Shown here one piece after another: positions 21,637 to 26,556 of a DNA stretch of 26,556 nucleotides. The stretch covers positions 1 through 26,556 of the IMG/VR virus record IMGVR_UViG_3300044464_000008, one strand, 5' to 3'. The stretch is from a virus. The translations under genes were made by a program, and so were the position numbers. Positions within the stretch are counted from its first letter, which is position 1. Each line of letters opens with the position of its first letter. The notes below the pieces were generated by a model that did not search any database, was not told where the DNA came from, and saw only the letters and a list, made by a program, of their open reading frames with translations.

Positions 21637-22169
21637 TACTTAAGACCCTCAATCAATTCGGGGATGGAACAGAACACCGGGATGCCCAGCCGCTTCGCCT
21701 CAGCAACCTCAATGTCTGCGCCCTTGCTCTCACCGGGAAGCAGAAGCACGGCGTGGCACACGTCAACCCAAGGGAGGTCAATACCCAGCCAATCATCGTG
21801 AGTCATGTCGGTGCTGCCGAACGTGGTTGCTTGACACCACACTTCAAGCCCCTGAAAGATCGCGGGCTTGCAGTAGGCCGACCAGTGGGGGCAGAGTGGT
21901 GCGAACCCAGCCTTAGCCAGCGCAATGAACGCCTCAGTTGCTTGGTTGACGTTGTGTGCCAGGTCACCTTTGCTGATGGGACCGGCGATGTAGACGCGCT
22001 TCCGTCGGAAGGCTGCCATGCCAGACGCCAGCTTCCGAGTTGCCTCAAGCTGTGTGCGTTCACGATGCATGCTGTCGGCAATGTCAGCTTCCATCTTCGC
22101 GTAGACGCACTCGTCGCAGCGACCCGCATAGGGAATGGCTGCTTCGCACCGACCGTTACAAGGATTCAT
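21636..22169 (-). CDS. DUF4406 / nucleoside 2-deoxyribosyltransferase-like protein
   Basis: The start is ATG 22169, with GGGAG five nt upstream. The 177-residue product has a Cys-rich N-terminus (C4, C8, C18, C21), perhaps a zinc knuckle, and a coiled helix. The core follows: RVYIAGPIS (about 58-66), a GFAPLCPHW segment, DLPWVDVCHAVLLLPGESKGADIEVAEA and GIPVFCSI. That set is usual for DUF4406 and the related deoxyribosyltransferase fold. The catalytic Glu appears within the SKGADIE stretch. It could move deoxyribose between bases or act on sugar nucleotides; the substrate is unknown. TAATG links it to the diphosphohydrolase-like gene. Confidence 0.83.
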   Translation of the reverse strand: MNPCNGRCEAAIPYAGRCDECVYAKMEADIADSMHRERTQLEATRKLASGMAAFRRKRVYIAGPISKGDLAHNVNQATEAFIALAKAGFAPLCPHWSAYCKPAIFQGLEVWCQATTFGSTDMTHDDWLGIDLPWVDVCHAVLLLPGESKGADIEVAEAKRLGIPVFCSIPELIEGLK

Positions 22170-22963
22170 GGTTTCTCCCAAAGGCATTCGGTCATGGTTC
22201 GTTTGGTGCTGCCAGACGCAGCGTGGTTTGCAACTTTCAACTCGTGCCGTTTCCACTTCGACAATTCGTAGTCGTACAACTCCGAACAGTAGCCACTGAT
22301 GAACACTTGCCCTTGCATCGCCTTGGCTGCCATCAGCATTTTGAGATGCTGGTATTCCGTCATCTCGTGTTCGTACACTTCCTTGGCAGCCCGCGTGCTT
22401 TGCAAGTAGGGCGGATCAAGGTAGTGTAGTGTATGCTTGGAATCCTCTGACACCATCACGTCGATTGCTTCACCACATCGCAGAGCTACCCGTTGCAGCC
22501 GGTAGCTGATGGTTTCCAGATCGTCAACCGCACCCTGCCACGCGCTGACCTGTTCGTTGATGCCCCGCCGGGTGCGCGTCTTGCTGAGTGGGTGCCATGC
22601 TGACATCCTACCCGCCATCGACTGGCGACAGTGGATGAAGAACCAACACGCCGCGTCAATGTGGTCACACGGATGCAACTTACCCAGCCCGGTAAGAGCA
22701 TCCCGCCACAGGGCTTCACTGACTGGAAGGTGAGTGACCACGCTTGCAAATTGCAAACGGTCTTCCGGGTGGGCCACAACCCGCCAAAAGTTGATGAGCC
22801 TTTGGTTGCAGTCGTTCACAACCTCTGAGATTGCGGGGGCTGGCAGCCCTGCCAACAGCACTGCCAGTCCGCCCGCGTATGGTTCAACATAGTGTTTGTG
22901 GGGCTTGAAGTGCGAGCGAATCCAACCCGCAATTGGTTCCTTACCCCCGTGCCACTTCAACAT
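22166..22963 (-). CDS. DNA adenine methyltransferase (D12 class, Dam-like)
   Basis: The start is ATG 22963, with GGAGG seven nt upstream, rather than longer readings. The 265-residue product begins MLKWHGGK, followed by YVEPYAGGLAVLL (the SAM-binding motif) at about 25-37, and has DPPY at 183-186, the catalytic motif of N6-adenine methyltransferases. The order (SAM motif first, DPPY later) is as in Dam. It probably methylates adenines in a short site to guard the phage genome against restriction or to mark replicated DNA; the site is unknown. It starts just after the stop of the upstream gene, so translation may be coupled. Confidence 0.92.
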   Translation of the reverse strand: MLKWHGGKEPIAGWIRSHFKPHKHYVEPYAGGLAVLLAGLPAPAISEVVNDCNQRLINFWRVVAHPEDRLQFASVVTHLPVSEALWRDALTGLGKLHPCDHIDAACWFFIHCRQSMAGRMSAWHPLSKTRTRRGINEQVSAWQGAVDDLETISYRLQRVALRCGEAIDVMVSEDSKHTLHYLDPPYLQSTRAAKEVYEHEMTEYQHLKMLMAAKAMQGQVFISGYCSELYDYELSKWKRHELKVANHAASGSTKRTMTECLWEKP

Positions 22964-22964
22964 A

Positions 22965-23516
22965 TCAAACCCTCCAACCAGAGTTTCGTTCATACTCGCC
23001 GGTCGTGCAGCGCACTTCCCATATGATGGTATTGCTGGGGCCAAAGGCCCATGCCGCGCCAGCCATCACTGTGAACTCAATCACATGGTCCGGGTACTGC
23101 TCCACAAGTTCCAGCAGCGTTGCCCACCCGATGTCATCCATGATGCCGCGGAGATACATGCGGGCTTGCAGCCCATTCAGATAGCAAACGGCGCACCCAT
23201 CCATGCTGGGCACCAGCTTGCACGGTTTCGGGTCGGGGCTGTAATGCAGGAACCAATCCGGTTGAACCAGTAAGTGACCATAGCACACCCGGTGCGGATC
23301 GGACAGCATCGGGCTGAGGTTGTAGCTACCATCGGGGAGGTTGCGAACCATCGCCAAGGCTTCGTGTGCTTCAAGCCCGAACACTGTCTTGCTGCCACAG
23401 GTCTTGAACCTCACAGCCCACTTGCCCGGACGGGTTGTCAGTTGCAACGCGTCAGGAAGGTTCTCAGCCGCGGGGAGGGTGTGGCCTAGCAGACCATCAT
23501 TCAGCAACTCATACAT
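22965..23516 (-). CDS. Hypothetical protein
   Basis: The likely start is ATG 23516, right after the upstream stop; its ribosome site is weak. The 183-residue product contains MYELLNDGLLGHT, LTTRPGKWAVRFKTCGSKTVF, a MDGCAVCYLNGLQARMYLRG middle, and a final VIEFTVMAGAAWAFGPSNT and TIIWEVR. No family is recognised. The mixed beta and helical pattern suits a cytosolic globular protein. It lies between an unknown gene and Dam, in the replication and modification run. Confidence 0.68.
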   Translation of the reverse strand: MYELLNDGLLGHTLPAAENLPDALQLTTRPGKWAVRFKTCGSKTVFGLEAHEALAMVRNLPDGSYNLSPMLSDPHRVCYGHLLVQPDWFLHYSPDPKPCKLVPSMDGCAVCYLNGLQARMYLRGIMDDIGWATLLELVEQYPDHVIEFTVMAGAAWAFGPSNTIIWEVRCTTGEYERNSGWRV

Positions 23517-23538
23517 GCGATGCTTGCTGGTGATGGGA

Positions 23539-24054
23539 CTAGGCAAGGTATGTGCCCTCAGTAATGCCACGGAAGATGTTGACGCGCTTTCGGTCGGGCC
23601 GCATGCCAGGGCACGGCACCCCGGCGACGCGCTCAGCAAGCTGGTGGCTGCCGTTAATCTCCCGCTCTGCGTAAAGCGATTCAACGATCATACGCCAGCG
23701 AATGTAGGCATCCACATCAGGGAGACATTCGGGGAGCGCCTTCATGCTTCGACCGTCACGCCCCACCGACAAGACGACAAGGTGTGTCCAGCAATCTTGT
23801 GGCAGGGCTTCCACGAACGTTATCAGTCCATAGACTTTACCCGGCCCACGGTATGGGTTGACAACAGGTTCGGGGATGCCCTGACCGTAACCGTCAAGCA
23901 TGGTCTTGACGAATGAAGTCTTGCCGTCTTGGTGGTTGAATTCGACGTGCGACAGTTCAGGGTGCATCACACCTTGCCACGAGCGCATGGGACGCCACAG
24001 CACACAGCCAGGGGTGATGACTTTGGTGATTTGATTGAAAGGAACTTCACGCAT
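23539..24054 (-). CDS. Hypothetical protein
   Basis: The 171-residue product is not recognised. It opens MREVPFNQITKVITPGCVLWRP and contains HVEFNHQDGKTSFVKTMLDG, VYGLITFVEALPQDCWTHLVVLSVG and a C-terminal helix with AEREINGSHQLAERV. A HVEF..GKT pair could recall a nucleotide-binding loop but does not match a full Walker A. A GTG at 24066 is an alternative start. The dispersed motif copy at 24071-24083 lies just upstream of this gene, and the tRNA-like gene lies next on that side. Confidence 0.68.
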   Translation of the reverse strand: MREVPFNQITKVITPGCVLWRPMRSWQGVMHPELSHVEFNHQDGKTSFVKTMLDGYGQGIPEPVVNPYRGPGKVYGLITFVEALPQDCWTHLVVLSVGRDGRSMKALPECLPDVDAYIRWRMIVESLYAEREINGSHQLAERVAGVPCPGMRPDRKRVNIFRGITEGTYLA

Positions 24055-24096
24055 TGTCAGTCTCACTTAATTGCAATTTGCAAGGGTCAGAGGCAG

Positions 24097-24173
24097 GGTG
24101 TGGGTTGGGATTCGAACCCAAGTCTCTCCCTTCACTTAAGGGGAGCGCTCTACCAGTCTAAGCTACCTCACAC
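24097..24173 (-). tRNA. tRNA-like gene with abnormal anticodon loop
   Basis: A tRNA pattern is clear on the - strand: a T-arm TTGGG-TTCGAAT-CCCAA, a D-arm GCTT..GAGC with GGTAG, and an acceptor GTGTGAG that pairs with CCCACAC apart from one A-C mismatch. There is no encoded CCA. The anticodon stem CTCCC/GGGAG leaves a 10-nt loop (24131-24140, CTTAAGTGAA), not seven, and three linking bases sit between acceptor and D-arm. The loop holds TAA and AAG, so a Leu identity is possible but the anticodon cannot be assigned. It may be a degraded tRNA, a structural variant or a tRNA-shaped RNA with another role. Confidence 0.6.
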
Positions 24174-24183
24174 CAAATGCCTA

Positions 24184-24236
24184 GCGATGCCGCTTGCATG
24201 TAGCCAGTCCCGTTCTACATGCACTCCCAACATCGC
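24184..24236 (-). other. Two-stem hairpin between tRNA-like gene and small gene
   Basis: An outer GCGATG/CATCGC stem (24184-24189 with 24231-24236) encloses a perfect TGCATGTAG/CTACATGCA stem (24195-24203 with 24215-24223) around an 11-nt loop. It lies 12 nt after the small gene's stop (- strand reading) and ahead of the tRNA-like gene. It could be a processing signal, a terminator or a small RNA. No gene lies in 24174-24248. Confidence 0.4.
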
Positions 24237-24248
24237 AGGCAAGTCGGG

Positions 24249-24569
24249 TTACTTCGCGCCGAGGAACTTGCGGGCTTCCTCAAGCTGCTCCGGAGTCAGC
24301 TTGCTGAAGTAGGTGTCGAGCGGCATCAGAGGCTTGGCACTTCCGGCCAGTTCGATGCTGACACCCACCGAGGTCATGCCGTAGTACGCAGCCGGCTGCG
24401 GCGCGGTCGCTACGGCGAAGACCTTCTTGTCGCCGTTCACGACCTCATACACCTTGAACGGAACGCGGGATTCCTGACCCTGCTTCAGCGGTTCCGCATT
24501 CGCCGCATTCGCGGCCCCTTCAGCGTCAGCCAGCGTGTTGAACACATTCGTCCGCGTCGCCTTGCTCAT
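24249..24569 (-). CDS. Small hypothetical protein
   Basis: The start is ATG 24569 with GGAG six nt upstream; an ATG one codon earlier is possible. The 106-residue product has a helical Ala-rich start (NTLADAEGAANAANAEP), a beta middle (VPFKVYEVVNGDKKVFAVATA), then YYGMTSVGVSIEL and a C-terminal helix LTPEQLEEARKFLGAK. No family is recognised. It could bind nucleic acid or the polymerase encoded just upstream, but nothing shows this directly. It is 52 nt from the polymerase gene. Confidence 0.7.
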   Translation of the reverse strand: MSKATRTNVFNTLADAEGAANAANAEPLKQGQESRVPFKVYEVVNGDKKVFAVATAPQPAAYYGMTSVGVSIELAGSAKPLMPLDTYFSKLTPEQLEEARKFLGAK

Positions 24570-24621
24570 CATCGTCTCCAGTTATGGGGTTTGCATCACC
24601 CCCAAGTAACGCAACCGCGGG

Positions 24622-26556
24622 TCAAACTTGCGCACCATTTAGCCAATTTTCTTCTCGCTGTCCAGGGAACTTGAACTTGGTGTAGCGGGGGCTAGCAAAG
24701 CCCTCCACACCCACGGGGAAGCCCGGTGCCCAATCAGGGGCTTCGGACATGGGGCCACACACTTCGGCTAACGGCGTGCCACGGCGCACACCGAAGATGA
24801 TTTCGTCATGGATGTGGAGCAGCACCCGATGCGTGGGGTCAAGCTTCAGCATCGCGTGAACTAAGATGTCTCGACACACAGCCTGCACAATGTTCTCGGC
24901 AATCATCCCACCATACAGGTTCTTCTGAAACCCGTAGGGATTGGTGTAGAACAGGGCTGGTATTGCGGGTGGCCCCCACGGTGGGATTTTAGACCCGATG
25001 ACAACATCGCGGTACTTCAGTGCGCGACCGGACGGCAACACGATGTGCAGCCAGGAACCCACCTTGCGGAAGATGCAGCGGCCCGCGTACTGCTCCCTTC
25101 CTGTCTTCACTGCCTGCATCGCTGCCTTGTCATAAGCCTTCCATACCTTCGGTATCTCGGGATATGCGCTTCGGTAGCTGTCCACACATTGCTTGGCAGT
25201 GACACCGACCGCGGGTAGATCGACTAAGTAGATTTTGCACCCGGCATCAAACTTGTTAGCACCCATCCCGTAGCCACAGCCCAACACAATCTGCTTGCCA
25301 ACGAACCTCTCATCCTTGTCACGCTTTGTGACCGTGCGGCCGAATAGCTTGGATGCCATGTCACAATAGATGTCAGCCTTATGGTTGGAGAAGATTGATA
25401 GAGCGGGGGCGCAGCCCGCAACCCATGCGATGCCCCGCGCCTCTACACCCGCATAGTCAACGATGTGGAATTCCTCGTCGGGGTCTGCCACCACCACGCT
25501 TCGCGTCAACGTGCCCAGCACGTTGGCCACAGTAGCAGCCCGCTTGTCAGCCGGTGTCTTTGCCTTAGCCAACATACCGCGGGCTGCTGCTTTCACACGA
25601 CGCAACCCAAAGGGTGATGACCTGACGGACTGTCGGAGCGGAATGGATCGTTCGCCCCAAGCGCCGATAACCGCGCCAGGATTGCACGCAATCCCTCTAG
25701 GGAAGTTGTGGGGTTGCAGGTCTCGCCCACTAAATCGTCCAGTGTGCGCACCGTGGTAAACAATGCAGTTGCGGACTCGGCTATCAGGGTCTGTAACAGT
25801 GAACAGTCGATCAAGTTTTCCGACGGTGGATCGCACGGCGTTCTGTCGTTCCGCAAGCAGACTAAGGTATAGCTGCGCTTCCGTCGATTCCGGATCTTCC
25901 AAATGGGATTCGGGGTCATCCAGTATCTGTTCAATCTGTCGCTTGTCGAGCGACTGGCATTCGATGCCAAGCCCTTTGATGAATGCTTTGACGGCGTGCG
26001 GGCTGCGAATGTTCGTGGCATTGAGCTTACCCCCGGTCATCTCGGATATGAGGTCGGTCGATTCCAACTGACTGGCTGTCCATGTGTCTCGCAATACCCT
26101 TGCAAATTGCAAATCTACCCGCACCCCCCGTGAGTTGATTAGGGCATTGAGTTGCAGCATCCGACGTTCCGCGTCCGGGATTGGCACCTGCATCAGCACG
26201 CCATAGATGCGTTCTAGCTCCACAACGTCTTGGATGTTATACCGAAGCAGGTCATCCCACAGAGGGGGCTGGCCTACGGGATACCACACCCCACCACCCT
26301 TGACCTTAGCCACGCAGAGCAAGTGCATGGCGGTATCATCACCCTTACCCGGCCCTCCACATGCTTCGCTCAGCTTGCCAAGCCCGGCCGGGTAGCCCGC
26401 GTGACGCGCGAGGTGGATGGTGTCCAGCCATTCACATGGTAGCTTGACGTGCCGTTCCCAGAACTCCGCGTCAAAGGATTCGGCATTGTGGGCGACCATT
26501 GTACCACCACCAGCTACCCACATCTTGACCACGTCCGGCACGTCATCACCAGTGTG
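24622..26556 (-). CDS. DNA polymerase I family A, with 3'-5' exonuclease (partial)
   Basis: The frame runs past the right edge, so the N-terminus and first exonuclease motif are missing; about 644 residues are visible. Exonuclease parts include HNAESFDAEFW and YNIQDVVELERIY (Y..D of the third motif). Polymerase motif A is VDYAGVEARGIAWVAG, motif B spans GKQIVLGCGYG and the catalytic motif C is HIHDEIIF; THTGRFSGRDLQ precedes them. The finger/palm domain looks intact. It should copy the phage genome. The DYAGVEAR form differs from the E. coli DYSQIELR but the form D[YF][AS]xxEAR is common in phage family A enzymes. The gene heads the - strand cluster that is followed by nucleotide-metabolism genes. 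Confidence 0.95.
   Translation of the reverse strand, partial: HTGDDVPDVVKMWVAGGGTMVAHNAESFDAEFWERHVKLPCEWLDTIHLARHAGYPAGLGKLSEACGGPGKGDDTAMHLLCVAKVKGGGVWYPVGQPPLWDDLLRYNIQDVVELERIYGVLMQVPIPDAERRMLQLNALINSRGVRVDLQFARVLRDTWTASQLESTDLISEMTGGKLNATNIRSPHAVKAFIKGLGIECQSLDKRQIEQILDDPESHLEDPESTEAQLYLSLLAERQNAVRSTVGKLDRLFTVTDPDSRVRNCIVYHGAHTGRFSGRDLQPHNFPRGIACNPGAVIGAWGERSIPLRQSVRSSPFGLRRVKAAARGMLAKAKTPADKRAATVANVLGTLTRSVVVADPDEEFHIVDYAGVEARGIAWVAGCAPALSIFSNHKADIYCDMASKLFGRTVTKRDKDERFVGKQIVLGCGYGMGANKFDAGCKIYLVDLPAVGVTAKQCVDSYRSAYPEIPKVWKAYDKAAMQAVKTGREQYAGRCIFRKVGSWLHIVLPSGRALKYRDVVIGSKIPPWGPPAIPALFYTNPYGFQKNLYGGMIAENIVQAVCRDILVHAMLKLDPTHRVLLHIHDEIIFGVRRGTPLAEVCGPMSEAPDWAPGFPVGVEGFASPRYTKFKFPGQREENWLNGAQV

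Larger units (their letters stand above)
251..26112. repeat. Dispersed 13-nt palindrome TTGCAA-N-TTGCAA, at least 18 copies
   Basis: Exact fits to TTG[CA]AANTT[GT]CAA start at 1898, 3944, 5865, 7698, 9313, 9830, 12420, 13899, 15553, 16546, 17350, 19510, 20045, 20487, 22228, 22744, 24071 and 26100. Near fits with TC for TT start at 251, 597 and 4416. Most are flanked by C on the left and G on the right, giving a 15-nt palindrome. At most one arm is altered per site. They occur in genes on both strands, in several reading frames, and between genes. With equal bases about 0.006 would be expected in the window by my rough calculation. This points to a DNA-level function. Confidence 0.9.

Noticed and set aside
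25680-25695. GGATTGCACGCAATCC, a perfect 16-nt inverted repeat in the polymerase gene
   Set aside because: It is not a copy of the dispersed motif (arms and centre differ) and a single instance inside a gene can be chance.
1-26556. Integrase, excisionase, repressor, attachment site or insertion sequence
   Set aside because: No protein with these patterns and no direct repeats or terminal inverted repeats of that type were seen; the lifestyle is left open.

Overview
The window reads as a left-to-middle section of a tailed double-stranded DNA phage genome (or a closely related prophage). It has HK97-type packaging and capsid genes and a non-contractile, siphovirus-like tail. No integrase, excisionase, immunity repressor or host housekeeping gene is visible, so a virulent or temperate lifestyle cannot be decided here. 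Genes are tightly packed, with ATGA or TAATG stop/start overlaps and clear Shine-Dalgarno sequences, as in a G+C-rich bacterial host. The host itself cannot be named from the sequence.

Positions 1-17336 (+ strand) form one late cluster. Its order is small and large terminase, portal, prohead protease, major capsid protein, two small structural genes, head-tail connectors, tail terminator-like protein, tail tube, tail assembly chaperones with a -1 frameshift site, a short tape measure, a tail protein and a Cys-rich tail-tip or fibre protein with four poly-Thr linkers. Two glycosyltransferases follow directly; the first has a polypeptide-GalNAc-transferase-like DxH motif fused to a methyltransferase-like domain. 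The cluster ends with a secreted, membrane-anchored cysteine-peptidase-like protein and a small holin-like membrane protein. A perfect 35-nt palindrome at 17339-17373 closes it.

Positions 17379-26556 (- strand) form a convergent cluster for replication and nucleotide metabolism. Reading from the right edge it holds a family A DNA polymerase (cut by the window end), a small protein, a tRNA-like gene with an abnormal anticodon loop, two unknowns, a D12-class DNA adenine methyltransferase, a DUF4406/deoxyribosyltransferase-like protein, a dATP/dGTP-diphosphohydrolase N-domain-like protein, an HD phosphohydrolase, several tiny genes, a ParB-like DNA-binding protein and small membrane proteins. 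G+C-rich hairpins separate several of these genes.

The strongest unexplained signal is a dispersed near-perfect palindrome, core TTGCAA-N-TTGCAA. I count 18 matches to TTG[CA]AANTT[GT]CAA plus about three near-matches, spread about every 1-2 kb through genes and intergenic DNA alike, in several reading frames. It forms the core of the convergent terminator and overlaps a candidate early promoter. A genome-wide binding site, perhaps for the encoded ParB-like protein or an unseen repressor, is the leading idea. The second notable system is the poly-Thr tail protein with adjacent glycosyltransferases, which could be phage-encoded mucin-type O-glycosylation of the tail.
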